Under the pieces are notes generated by a model. The model saw nothing but the letters and a program-made list of their open reading frames with translations. It had not been told where the DNA came from and searched no databases. The position numbers and the translations under genes were made by a program. From the NCBI GenBank assembly GCA_963995525.1, contig OZ023213.1:47039488-47103487 (forward strand): 64,000 nucleotides of DNA, written 5' to 3'. Of the stretch, positions 22,625-34,440 are shown in pieces (position 1 is the stretch's first letter; each line of letters starts with the position of its first letter). This DNA is from Escarpia spicata. Lineage: Eukaryota; Annelida; Polychaeta; Sabellida; Siboglinidae.

Positions 22625-25600
22625 GTAATACTATTGATAACAAATATGTGGGCGAAATGTCGTGTGCTAGCGGTAGTTGAATTTGACATGCTTACGAAGT
22701 CACATTATCATCTCTGCTTCTGTTCTGCGCCAGGTTGTTTTATCTGTCGTCTCTTCCCTTTCAAGTTTTAACTTTAAGCCTCAGGCTCAGGGGTCCAGCG
22801 CACTGCTGTTCTGGTGATTGTGACCAATCAAATTTACATAATCTAACTCCACTCTTGAGACTCAAGTTATTTAAATTATGATGATAACTAACATTAATTT
22901 TGTTCGGCTTATATAGAGCATTTGAACCAACTTAAGTTTAAAGAAACTGATTACATTTGTCAGCACTTTATTCATTGTCATGATGTGTAGAATTGTGGTT
23001 GAATGTTCAATGTAACGTAACAACTGGCAGTATTGAATTTACTTATAAAACACATATTTGACTTTCTGGAAAACTTTATCAGGAGTTCATTTTGCCACCT
23101 GAGAACATTGTGCTGGATTACAAATTGTCCAACAGCGAAGTGCTTTTTCTGGTGCCTTGCCAAGTTTGGTGGCACCTTTGAAATGTGCATAAAACACACA
23201 CCTGGAGGGATTACAAAAAATAAAATTGCAGAGTGCTTGTAACATTGGTGCCTATAAAGTGTGTTGTTTTCCAAATTTTTCTCCAAAATTGCCATACCTA
23301 TTTGGGGTCAGCACACTGTTGGATTTCCTGCTTGATTACAGACGAAAAAAAGTGCAGTATATTTTTGAGAAATGACTATAATATTCACTTGCTCTGACAT
23401 AAGTGCACTTGAGTAGTCAGATTTCTAGATGTGATTGTTGAAGCTGTTGACAGTAAAATGGTGTCTTTTTAGCTGATTTTACTAAGCGGAAGGGTATCTG
23501 GCAGCAATTTGGCTAGTTGACACTAGCCGGATTAGTGCCTGCATCCATTTGTAAATATTGACGGGTGTCATACATACAGGCATTTTGCAAGAGCTAGAGA
23601 TATGAGATTTTGACTAAACTCGACCAGCATGTCAATGAGATGATAATAACAGCAGGTGAGAAGTTTAAGAAACTTTATAGGTCACGTTTTCTTATAATCA
23701 CACAAAACATTAACATGGTCGCCAATGGGAAAACTGACAGTGTGCTGACCCCGTCAGACTCTCAGTGCCGAATTGTTGATGGGAAGAACTGAGTTTCTAA
23801 CCCTGGTGCCACCAGGCGATGGTTTGGTACTGATTCGGCCGCTGTTTCGAAACATGGGCAATCTTGTTCACTCTATCAAATGTTGCCTGTGTCTTCTGGA
23901 AGAGACACTAAACTGTTGGTACCTTCTATCTGGTATCTATGGCACTATGGTCTATGACTATGCCAGGGTAAGTAAAAGATCCCATGTAGGACAGTTGAAA
24001 TACTGTTTGTGGACTCATTGAGTCTCAATCTCTAAACCCCCATTGGCGTTAATATACGAATATGGACCCTGTCAATTAATAGTAGAAGAAGAATTTCAGA
24101 GCACTGTTTGTGCCAAAAAACAAAATATAACAATTTTTGTAACAATTTATAACCCTCTCAAGGCCAGATTAATGCAAACATGTGCCTGTTATTGAATCCT
24201 ATTAAATCAAGAGAATGTACTGTGAGTGAATCATGTGATATACTCGGGTTGCATGAATGCAAATAAATAAATACTTTTTGATCCAATTCAAATAAAATTT
24301 TCACTACATCTGAAGAACTAATTCCTGGTGTAACTAGCCAAGTATGTGACATAATGTCAATTTATTACCCAAATATGAATTGCTAAAGTTTGACCAAAAA
24401 AAATACTTAAATAATTTTCAACAATTCATTTTTTTAAATATTTTCCATTAATAATTAGTGGTTACATGCTGCGTATGAAATGTTCATAAATTAATTATGC
24501 TACAGAATGGAAAACTAATTAAATGTCTATGGTAAATAAAACTGAAATAATTTCAGTTTTTCAGAATGCATGTATTTTCAAGATTTTTTACAAAATGGTG
24601 TTTGTGATCATAGCCGTCATCCCGTCTGAACTATGAAGTCGGTGTTATATTTAAAATGCGTAACCATAGTGCAAAACATTCCCCTTCGATGGCAGCGTTC
24701 GTTATGAACTCGATTCGAAAATCCCACCAAAGTCCGAATTACTGGAATTCGACATAATGACAATGTTGAGAATTATATCAAAGCTAAAAACAAAACAAAC
24801 ATTAATACTTCTTTACAACAAAATAGACCGCTCAATAGTTAGCAGTTAATCATAGAAGTCGCCTGCGGACGTGTGTTTTGGAATAATTCCTGGGTGCTTC
24901 CATGTATGCCCGCAGCAAATTTTAAACTTTAATCTCATTGGCTGAAAATCAACATTAAAATATTCACTGCGTGGCATAAAAGAGGGACCGGAAATTGTGT
25001 TGCTGTGTTCGACTACAAAACCGCGTGGTGGTTGGCGCTATTTAGCAACGGAAATCGCCATAATTTCTAACTTTAGACGCGTCCCAGTGAAACTTCAATA
25101 TTATTATATATTAACTGCCGAAATAAATTGCCGTTATTGGATGACACTGTTTTGCGGTATCAGTTTAAATGTGCCCCTGTATTCGGGCGTATTCAGGCGT
25201 TCTGGCAATGAGTGGAAGTCGGGTTGATTCGGGCGTTCTGACCACGAGAGGGTTATAAGGACAAAATTGAGGTTGACAAATGCCCAAGTGTTATTGACAT
25301 CGTCAGGCAGTGAGACAAGTTCACAAGTTACAACATCAACACAGCAGTCAAGTCCTATCGACTCTGCATCTGACCACCCGTTTTGCTTTTTTCCATCTCT
25401 ACAGTTGTGTAACTGAGCAATATCTTATTAAGAATTTACCATTATGATAAGTACAAGGAACAAAGGCCTGTGAAGTACTGAAGAATGCTGTAAAATTTGT
25501 ATGACTGGTTGGATAGCCACAGGTTGTTTGAAGCATTGCCATTGGCACTAAAAAGTGACTCGTGTTTATGGGCTACCGTTTACATTTTCAGGGTAGAAAA

Positions 25601-28600
25601 ATATCGCCCAGATACACTAGATGATTTAATATCGCACCAAGACATTATCAACACAAGTAAGTCCAAACCTGTCTCTAATGTGAGGTTATGTAATGTTCAG
25701 TATGTATACCAAGTTTGTATGACTGTCATTAGACCAGAATTGGTCATATACTGTGGCTAGCGATAACCAATATATGCAGTAGTTCATACTGTAGTCGTAC
25801 ACCAGTCTAGACAAATGCAACACCACGATGTCAAAAGATATTAAGATGAAAATCACTGGCAAATAATTTGTATAAACAGACCTAATTTATACATTATGTT
25901 TGTATGTATAAATATTAAATAGTTTTTATTCCGTTGTGTTCTATAAATTCATTGTGTAGAAAGGTCACGGTAATGTAATTTAATGTAATAACGGCTAAAT
26001 TAAATTTGATATGCAACTGGAAGCCACTGCAGCTGTTTAAGTACGGGTATTTCTGAACTAGTTCGCAAGTTTGTGGATGATGACCGCCTTCCCCACATGT
26101 TGTTCTACGGTCCACCGGGTACGGGCAAGACCAGCACGATTCTCGCCATCGCAAAACGGATCTATTCTCCACGAGAAATCTCTTCCATGGTCTTAGAGGC
26201 AAGTGTAAAAACCATGTTGGAACCCCTTACCTTATGGTTGAAACTGTTTTCATGACAACTATTGCTATGGTAACAATTCTCTTTTCCAGTACTCTGTTTC
26301 TTGTTATGAATGTCTTATACGGACATATTCAATGTGTGTTGTACTACTAAAGTGAAGTTGCTTTTGTTTTCTACCTTGATTGCTTTACGTCACTAACTTA
26401 CTAATATGGATGGAGTCAAAACTTTGCTGTGTCAGAATTGATCATTTGAGAATGTTTATGGAAAAAACACATGATACGTTGTTGTACTAATATACATGTA
26501 CTGATAATACACATGTTGTACTGATATATAAACATGTACTAATGTACACATGTTGTACTGATATATAAACATGTACTAATGTACACATGTTTTACTGATA
26601 TATAAACATGTACTAATGTATATATGTTGTACTGATATACACATGTACTAATGTACACAGGTTGTACTGATATACACATGTACTAATGTACACATGTTGC
26701 AGCTAAATGCGTCAGATGACCGAGGTATTGGCATCGTGCGTGAGGCAGTCCTCAACTTTGCCAGTACACGCACCATCTTTAAGTACGTACACAGAGTGTC
26801 TTTTTACTGCATTAAAACCAATGTTGTCTGTTCTTCGTTTTGTAACATTATGTTCTAATGTTCTTCTAAAGAAACAAAAGCCTTTTTTTCGGGCAAAAAA
26901 AGTTCATAAAAGCTAACCATTAGCAACTACAATCAAGAATATTATGCCAGCAGTTTACTAGAATAACCTTGTTGAAGATACGTTATTTAAATTGCTCTGA
27001 CAACGCCATTATGAAATAAAGCCTGATGTCACCAATGCCTACTCTTCCCAGTTTGCCAGTCGCCAAATGGAAATTATTGCTCTAGTTTGGGTCTCCTAAT
27101 GTTTTGGTGCTATGGCTACTAAAAGTGTTAGTCCACATGGTGCACTGCCTGGCATAACAGATGTTACAAGTGTAACTCTGAATCGAAGGAAATGTGAGAA
27201 ATTAACCTATGAGCTGGCATGTTCAAACGTGTTGAGGAAACAGAAGCATTCGACGCGTCACCATGGTGTCATCGTCAAAGAAGCTCTAGGTGCTTATTGG
27301 TGAAGCATCAAGGTTTTCTCTCACTGTCAGATCCTGGGAACTGAGATGTCACTGGTCTCCCACTTTAAAAGTAAAGTTGGAGTAAACTAGAGACACAATG
27401 ATTACAATCACAACCATAGCTTTAAAATGATACCTCACTTGTTGAAATATCTTCAGTATTTTTTTTATTATTCCTACAGTGGAAGCAAAATTTTAAACTG
27501 ACATTTTGATTCGTATCATCTAGATGATTTCTTAATATGTGGGTTCCTAAATGCATTAATTTTCTTTGGTTGGGATTATTTGTTGAATAAACTGGATACT
27601 GACTCGGACAGATGAGATTATTATGAATACATTTCTGCCAAAATAAAAAAATTGATGGACATGACCCAGACAGCTATTTTTGGCTCATGTGCAGAATACA
27701 CCAGTGCAACTTATGCCCAGTTCACTAAGGCAGGTCACATGTGTAGTTGTTGTTGACTTCAGGTCGGGCTATAAGTTGGTCATCCTTGACGAAGCCGATG
27801 CGATGACGACAGATGCTCAGAATGCCCTACGTAGAGGTAATGCACACCATTAGTCAATGTCATGATTATTTGTGAAAGGGTGCAATGGATCTGTAACGTT
27901 TATTTCATAAAACTGAGAAAGACCCCAAAACACTTCACAACAAATTTAATTACATGGATGACACTGGAACAGTATAAAACTGATAGGTTGCCCTTTCATA
28001 TAATGCTCAACTCCAGACTACCAAAGTAGACCTTGAGAACATCATCGAAAGAATTTACATTGTTACGGTAACCTGCAAAAGATTAGTCTCGTAGTATAAT
28101 AGTTAAACAAATAGACATGTGTCACTTGTAATGTTTCCCAGAATTTTGATTATAAATAACGCATACGTGCAATGACCCGGTAAATAGAGCAATTTGCATT
28201 GAATTCTGCATAATACCTGTTATTCTGTGTCCACTCCACAATGATCTCTAATACTACAGAAAATTTAATTTATTTCCAACTATAAGCAGTGATACTAGTT
28301 GACACCATCCATTATATTATTTTGATCCATTATTTTATTTCTTTTATAACTCGTTCCCACAGTGTCGCCTTGGTGGTTCACCACTAAATTCTCGCAGGCA
28401 TGAGAATGGCCCTCAAAAAGCAGGGCATATAAAACATATAAGTAATTGACTCTAAATAATGATCTCTCTGTTCTGAAATACATCGCCAGTTGGTAGATCA
28501 GAGGCCAATGGTTCAGCGAATGACCATAGAAAAAGTTATCTAAAATCAGCATATTAATGTGTAGACAATGACGACCAATTCTTGCGATTGACATTCCAGT

Positions 28601-31600
28601 GATAGAGAAGTTTACGGAGAACACACGTTTCTGCATCATCTGTAACTACTTGTCGAAGATCATTCCAGCCCTGCAGTCGCGCTGCATGCGATTCCGCTTC
28701 GGCCCACTCACAAACGAACAGATCATGCCGCGGCTAGAATACGTCATCAAGCAGGAACAGTATGTATCGCATCTCGGTGTACCAGGCTCTTGTTTCCAGC
28801 CTACCCACATTCAGAAATTGTAACTGGTCACTGGTCTAGTTACGACAATCTTTTGACAGATATCGCATGCGCTCACCCGTGTAACTGATGCAAGCAGCTG
28901 GGTTACTCGTCCGGGATTTTGTAACGTTAATAACATAAAAACTAATACATTTGTCTGCAAACACCCAGCGACACATTTGTACATGGAACAATTACCTGTG
29001 CAGTGATTTAAAAAAACATTAAATTCCTTGGCTGGAACTCCACGGAATTGTTGCAGTGTGTTGTTTACCAGAAGTAGCCCACGCTCACAGGGCTGACGCG
29101 ATGAAATGCTTACGTGACCAGCGACAGGTAGACCTGGAGCATGTTGAGTGCTGAGGATTTTCAAACGTCAATAACTTAAAAATTTCTGCATACATCCAGC
29201 AACAAATTTGTAGATGGCATAATTATCTTTACAATGATTTAGAAAAACATTACATTCCGCAGCAGGAACTCCACGTAAAGAATTGAAATATTGAGCCCCC
29301 TAAGTTCTCCACCCCTGGACGAATTTCAAAAATGTATAAATCTACAAACTATTTCAATGGACCCGGTAGAGAACATGCAAACTTTCAGCTCGATACATGC
29401 AAAACTGATGGAGATTTGGGTGCACATACAAATAGAACGAACAGTTTTATCATACAGACGTAATATAATACAATAGTGTAAGGAAAACTTTCCAAATACG
29501 TGTGTTACTACATAAACCACAGAGTATTTTAATTTAGTAGGTAAGTCTAACTGCAATGGTTTGTATTATTGATCGAGTATTTAATTCTCACATTTAGTAA
29601 AGTAAACAAGCTTGACAAGTTCTCGTACTACTTACCAACTATGATATAAGCCAGTTATACAGTTACCTAATGCAAGTTTGTTCAGGAAACCAGAAAAACC
29701 CGATTTTGTTTGCATGGTTTATACTGTTCCAGCAGCAGCATTTTGAGCTCTTACATTACTGACGTCTAGAAACCATACTTCAGTCCAGATTGAATATGTT
29801 CATCGGAATTAATTGTCTATATTACCGGTCAAACCATGTTGTGGTTGATGTAGGTTGTCCGTAACAGACGATGGAAAAAAAGCCCTGATCACATTGGCAA
29901 ACGGAGACATGCGCAAAGTGCTGAATGTACTACAGGTATGTTCCAACACAAATGTACCCCAACACACCCAGCAGGTATACTGCAACACACCATGTTAGCA
30001 TACGCAAACACCATGGAAGTATAACCCAACACACCATGGAAGTATACTCAAAACACATGGTGTAAGTATACCCCAACATACCATGTAAACATACTCAAAC
30101 ACCATGCAAGCCAGGGATACATCTGCCTGGTTTTAAGACTTGTCAGATGACTGGCCACCATGGGTAATTACAAGTGAAATGACTGGTGAAATTTAGAGGG
30201 GGCCAGCTGGCCATTTGATTAACTAATAGTTTCAAGTCTAGGGGTCCATATTATCGACTATCGATGGCACAACTGGTAGTGAAACAAATCGAATGGAACA
30301 GCATTAATTAAATGGCTGAAAAGACTTTGATTTGTCATTGAAAAAACTAAACAGACCAGTAATGGCTGGGATTGACGTGAAAGACTTCCACGCAAGGTAT
30401 TTACATGCAAAAGTGCACAGTAATTAATTCAACACTGGCAACAAATTATTTCTGGCTAAGGACCTGCATCAAATAACCCCACCACACCATGAAAGTAAAC
30501 TCAAAACACACCATGCATGTATACACTATCAAAGTCTACCATACAACATCTCCCCAGATCATCGCTCAGATGTGACGAGTCGTAGCTTGCATGTGACAGT
30601 TGTTGCCACGGTGACCGTGTTGTGTCCCTAGAGCTGCTCCATGGCCTATGACAATGTGACGGAAGACAACGTTTACCTGTGCGTGGGCCACCCACTGCGC
30701 AAGGACATTGAGAACATTGTCAACTGGATGCTCAATAATGACTTCCAGACCTGCTACAACAGTATCCTTTGGCCTAGAACGTTTATGAATTTAGGTGCTT
30801 AACGTTGACAAATATATCTTTTTTATTATCATAAAATGTTTGTGCAACAATACAACAATTGTCATCTGGCCCATGTTGAGTAGCTGGGTAGATTCACACT
30901 ACACTGCAGATTGGTGACTTTATATCCTGTCTTTACATATTTGTTTAATTATTTCTTATAGTGTTTAGAACTTTTTATTTATCAACTTTCTCAATAAATT
31001 TGTTATGTATTTATATTTATATTTATTTACTTTTTTAAACTGATGCATTATACCTATTAAGTATTTTTCATGTATGACTTTTACCTGAAATAAATGTATT
31101 CATGTGTACCCAGCACTCACAACCTGGCAACAATTTCATAACCCACAAAGGGGTGATCTCCAGAGCGGAGTTCAAGTACATGAACTAGTACTTGGGTTTT
31201 TGAAATGACACTTATTTTTTATGCATCTGTTGGCAGATCAGTGGTCAATGGTCCAAAGAAGCAAAATGAACATAGAAAGAGGCAGGTGGATGTCAGCTCC
31301 TGTGAGGAGATAGAATCTAAATAATTGATGACACTACACGATTCTGATGTCTTAATCTTGGGGTCCCATCCGTGATTCATGAAATTCCCAATTTCTGATG
31401 AATCCCAATATTCAGTGTTCATTGTTTATTGACAGTTTTGTGCGTGAGAAAACAGCCTCCTTTGTGCTGTAAATAGCACACGTAAACAAGCATACAGATA
31501 CTGTATAGTTGCCATTATTAGTGCATCCCCTTTTATAGGAGTGAAACCACGCACGAAAACAGGTTTCCAGTAGTGAGCAACTGAGCATACACTTTACAAT

Positions 31601-34221
31601 TGAAAAAGATGGTATTACCACCACAGGTGCCCCCTTGTAGATGCTTGATAGAGAATTGTACTTAAGATGACACAACATTTCTATTACTGGCAAGCTTTCA
31701 TTTTCCTCTGCTCTCAATGGTGGCGTTGCGCCCTCGGCAAAAGAAGTGACTGAATTATCAGTGCCAATTCAGCTTAGGTGGAGAACATCCTGAAATGTCT
31801 AAAGATATCCTCAAGCTAGTGCAATGATTGTCTGCTCAAATAATCTAGCTGGCATTTGTCTGGGATTACAAAAACTCCAACCGATTGCACTGCCACCTTT
31901 AGCTGTCTTGTTTTGAGTTGTCTGTTCTTGTCGTGTGCTGGTAGATGTTTTTTCTATATGTTGTTTAGCATAGGGTTGCATGTGTGTTACATGTATGCAA
32001 TTTGTGCTTCTGCCTGAAATTAATATACGCACATGCCAGCCTTTTTTTAGGAACTTTATGCGACTACTATCTTTTAGGGAACAGATTTTATGTAGTCAGT
32101 CAATATTTTTGAGATCATCCCTTTGTATGTGATGTGCTTTTTCAACCATCTTCCAAGGTGTAAATTGGAGCATTCACAATCATATTATTATTAACATTTC
32201 ATCAGGATTGTGTTTGGGAAAGCCAACAACAGAAACTGGTAACTGCATATAGTTTCTGGGTATTTCCGTTAATATCTGCGTAGATTTGATGAACTTGAAG
32301 ACGGCAAAAGGTCTGGCCTTACGTGATATGCTGACAGAAGTACATCTCTACGTACACAGAAGTAGGATTACTTTCATTCTGTCTGTTGTTTTATTAATAA
32401 AAATTGGGAGTTTTTGAAGTGGCATTATATGTTCTTTTATGGCTCCATCCACCAGTCTACTGGACAATCATAACCTTGATGTTCAAATCTGTTTGTTTGG
32501 CCTTACATACTTAATATAAAGGTGAAATCACCTTTACCCTTTTTGCAGTATTTAGACTAATTTAATAATTTGTTCGGCAATTTCACCAAAACAAAATGTT
32601 TGCACATACGAGCTATTGTGTTGTAGTGAATACTGACTAGGTTTGATTTTTTACGACTGTTCTGAAATGAGACAATTAAAAAATGTAATTGTTGAAGCAT
32701 AACAAATTTATTCAGATTTGTTATTACTTTTGTTGGAAGTACATCTTACTGTTGCACGTTTTTCTTTTCCAGTTGATTTCCCCACTCGCATCAGGATAGA
32801 GCTGCTCGATAAAATGTCAGACATAGAGTGAGTACTGTTTGTTAGAGCCAGCCAGAGTGAGTACTGTTTGTTAGAGCCAGTCGGAGGGAGTACAGTTTGT
32901 TAGAGCCCGTCAGAGTGAGTACTGTTTGTTAGAACCAGTCAGGGCGAGTGCTGTTTGTTAGAGCCAGTCAGAGTGAGTGCTGTTTGTTAGAGCCAGTCAG
33001 AGTGAGTACTGTTTGTTAGAACCAGTCAGGGCGAGTGCTGTTTGTTAGAGCCAGTCAGAGTGAGTACTGTTTGTTAGAGCCAGTCAGAGTGAGTACTGTT
33101 TGTTAGAACCAGTCGGAGCGAGTGCTGTTTGTTAGAGCCAGTCAGAGTGAGTACTGTTTGTTAGAGCCAGTCAGAGTGAGTACTGTTTGTTAGAGCCAGT
33201 CAGAGCGAGTACTGCTTGATAGAACCAGCCAGAGTGAGTACTGCTTGTTAGAGCCAGTCAGAGTGAGTACTGTTTGTTAGAGCCAGCTACCACCAACTGT
33301 GGCACTCGCACAGTTCCATACTGTGCAACTTCACTATTAAGGCCACCCTTGGAACTGGGCCAAAGTGACCTGAATAGTGAAGTGACCTTATTAGCAGGAC
33401 TAATTTCCTATACTTTTTCTGTTAACAATTTGGGACTGTCCCAGGGTGACCTTAATTGCGAAGTGGCTGTATTACTGAGATAACCATCAAGCGAGGTTCG
33501 ACTGTGTCCTTTGCTACCGATCAGAAATATGGACACAGTAGATGGCGCCACTGTGACTGGGTTTTAAATAAAAAATACTGTAATGGTGTAATACCCTTGG
33601 TTTGTTCTTTCCATAGGTGTAAGCTAGTTAATGATAAGTACTTTTAATTTATTTTACTCAGTTCCGTACTGTGCAACTTCACTATTAAGGTCACCCTTGG
33701 AACTGGGTCAAAGTGACCTGAATAGTGAGGTGACCTTATTAGCAGGACTAATTTCCTATACCTTTTCTGTTAACAATTTGGGACTGTCCCAGGGTGACCT
33801 TAATTGCGAAGTGGCTGTATTACTGAGATAACCATCAAGCGAGGTTCGACTGTGTGTCCTTTGCTACCGATCAGAAATATGGACACAGTAGATGGCGCCA
33901 CTGTGACTGGGTTTTAAATTAAAAATACCGTAATGGTGTAATACCCTTGGTTTGTTCTTTCCATAGGTGTAAGCTAGTTAATGATAAGTACTTTTAATTT
34001 ATTTTACTCAGTTTTTTAGCTTTATTTATATTAATATATTTCCTTGTATGCTTGCTTGCAGGTGTTGAGTTGGTGTTTTGTTGAGTTTAGATGTCATGCT
34101 GAGTTATGTGATTTGTTTCAGATACCGACTGGCTTCAGGCACAAGTGAGAAGTTGCAACTGAGCTCACTGATAGCTGCGTTCCAGGTCGCTAGAAACATG
34201 GTCTTGCAGGACGCGTCATGA
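22575..34221 (+). CDS. RFC5: Replication factor C subunit 5 (small clamp-loader ATPase), complete, 11 exons
   Basis: RFC5 is one of four small AAA+ subunits of the nuclear clamp loader that opens PCNA and places it on primed DNA; it also joins the alternative RFC-like checkpoint and cohesion loaders. Exons: 22575-22624, 25592-25656, 26062-26198, 26703-26782, 27763-27836, 28600-28759, 29854-29935, 30632-30761, 32284-32361, 32773-32827, 34122-34221. They total 1011 nt, 336 aa, against 340 for human. Phases agree throughout. Walker A GPPGTGKT is at 55-62, Walker B LVILDEAD at 116-123, sensor-1 Asn in CNYLSK at 150-155 and the SRC motif with arginine finger at 162-164. [34 protein letters not shown] and [10 protein letters not shown] are near-identical to human RFC5 (from memory), which separates it from RFC2, RFC3 and RFC4. 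Intron 3 uses a GC donor. The last codons lie inside a minisatellite. Confidence 0.96.
22625..25591 (+). other. RFC5 intron 1
   Basis: 3 kb, AT-rich, no exon or known repeat recognised. The open frames at 22978-23295, 23610-24021 and 24997-25227 have no domain and are not in splice context. Confidence 0.55.
25592..25656 (+). CDS. RFC5: RFC5 exon 2
   Basis: [20 protein letters not shown], the RFC box II region at the N terminus. Acceptor TACATTTTCAG, donor ACAA|GTAAGT. Confidence 0.95.
26062..26198 (+). CDS. RFC5: RFC5 exon 3 (Walker A), with GC donor
   Basis: Residues 39-84, including [17 protein letters not shown]. The acceptor is TTCTGAACTAG. The exon ends VLE with GAG|GCAAGT, a GC 5' splice site; the next exon continues LNASDDRG exactly as in other RFC5 proteins. 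No GT nearby keeps the frame. Confidence 0.93.
26488..26700. repeat. Minisatellite, about 37-bp unit, abutting the RFC5 exon 4 acceptor
   Basis: Six or so copies of gttgtactgatatataaaca then tgtactaatgtacacat. The acceptor ACACATGTTGCAG is formed inside the last unit, where cag replaces tactgat. Confidence 0.9.
26703..26782 (+). CDS. RFC5: RFC5 exon 4
   Basis: [19 protein letters not shown] then ASTRTIF, residues 85-110. Donor TTTAA|GTACGT. Confidence 0.95.
26783..27762 (+). other. RFC5 intron 4
   Basis: About 1 kb of unique sequence with no exon or repeat recognised. A small open frame at 27112-27303 has no domain. Confidence 0.5.
27763..27836 (+). CDS. RFC5: RFC5 exon 5 (Walker B)
   Basis: [20 protein letters not shown] then ALRR, residues 112-135, holding the DEAD Walker B box. 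Acceptor GTTGACTTCAG, donor AGAG|GTAATGC. Confidence 0.96.
27837..28599 (+). other. RFC5 intron 5
   Basis: Unique sequence; no further feature recognised. Confidence 0.5.
28600..28759 (+). CDS. RFC5: RFC5 exon 6 (sensor 1 and SRC arginine finger)
   Basis: [20 protein letters not shown] followed by [16 protein letters not shown], residues 136-188. SRC at 162-164 provides the arginine finger acting on the neighbouring subunit. Donor GAACA|GTATGT. Confidence 0.97.
28760..29853 (+). other. RFC5 intron 6 with a dispersed-repeat fragment
   Basis: The block at about 28900-29480 contains two related halves (tacatccagcaacaaatttg, aacattacattccgcagc) and a part (atgcaaactttcagctcg, aatggacccggtagag) that recurs at about 60590-60955. 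This suggests a mobile repeat of unknown class. Confidence 0.45.
29854..29935 (+). CDS. RFC5: RFC5 exon 7
   Basis: [20 protein letters not shown] then KVLNVLQ, residues 190-216. Acceptor GTTGATGTAG, donor CTACAG|GTATGT. Confidence 0.95.
29936..30115. repeat. Degenerate tandem repeat beginning at the RFC5 exon 7 donor
   Basis: Irregular copies of agtataccccaacacaccat, about 26 bp apart. Units such as CAGGTATACTGCAACACA copy the true donor CAGGTATGTTCCAACACA. A few more units occur near 30470-30530. Confidence 0.7.
30116..30631 (+). other. RFC5 intron 7, remaining part
   Basis: Unique sequence apart from the few donor-array units near 30470-30530. Confidence 0.45.
30632..30761 (+). CDS. RFC5: RFC5 exon 8
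   Basis: [20 protein letters not shown] then [18 protein letters not shown], residues 217-259, start of the C-terminal collar domain. Acceptor GTGTCCCTAG. Confidence 0.95.
30762..32283 (+). other. RFC5 intron 8
   Basis: 1.5 kb, unique, no exon or repeat recognised. Minus-strand open frames at 31219-32032 show no domain. Confidence 0.5.
32284..32361 (+). CDS. RFC5: RFC5 exon 9
   Basis: [20 protein letters not shown] then HLYVHR, residues 260-285, matching ELKTLKGLALHDILTEIHLF in human. Acceptor TCTGCGTAG, donor AGAA|GTAGGA. Confidence 0.93.
32773..32827 (+). CDS. RFC5: RFC5 exon 10
   Basis: [19 protein letters not shown], residues 286-304. The donor ATAGA|GTGAGTACTG is the first unit of a 29-bp tandem array. 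Confidence 0.95.
32826..33290. repeat. Minisatellite, 29-bp unit, containing the RFC5 exon 10 splice donor
   Basis: About 16 copies of gagtgagtactgtttgttag then agccagtca. Most units carry AGAGTGAGTACTG, identical to the working donor in its GTGAGTACTG core, so the 5' splice site has been amplified in tandem. Confidence 0.95.
33313..34013. repeat. 348-bp tandem duplication containing a MITE-like core
   Basis: Copy 1 is 33313-33660 and copy 2 33661-34013, with only a few differences. Each holds cttcactattaaggtcac at one end and gcgaggttcgactgtgt at the other, related to the MITE at 57934-58111. The copies end in a shared attttactcagtt. RFC5 intron 10. Confidence 0.9.
34122..34221 (+). CDS. 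RFC5: RFC5 exon 11 (C terminus and stop)
   Basis: [20 protein letters not shown] then [12 protein letters not shown] and [13 protein letters not shown] is nearly invariant in RFC5. The last eight codons and the stop belong to the first copy of a 50-bp tandem repeat. Confidence 0.96.
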
Positions 34222-34440
34222 CGCAGTGACACCAGATGACGCACAACATGGTCTTGCAAGACGCGTCATGACGCAGTGACACCAGATGACACACAAATGG
34301 TCTTGCAGGATGTGTCATGACGCAATGACACCAGATGACACAAAATGGTCTTGCAGGACGCGTCATGACGCAGTGACACCAGATAACTCACAACATGGTC
34401 ATGCAAGGTGCGTCATGATGCAGTAACTGTATTGGACATG
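34197..34440. repeat. Minisatellite, about 50-bp unit, across the RFC5 stop codon and 3' UTR
   Basis: Five diverging copies of acatggtcttgcaggacgcg then tcatgacgcagtgacaccag. Copy 1 supplies codons [12 protein letters not shown]; copies 2-5 are in the 3' UTR and lose similarity downstream. Confidence 0.9.
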
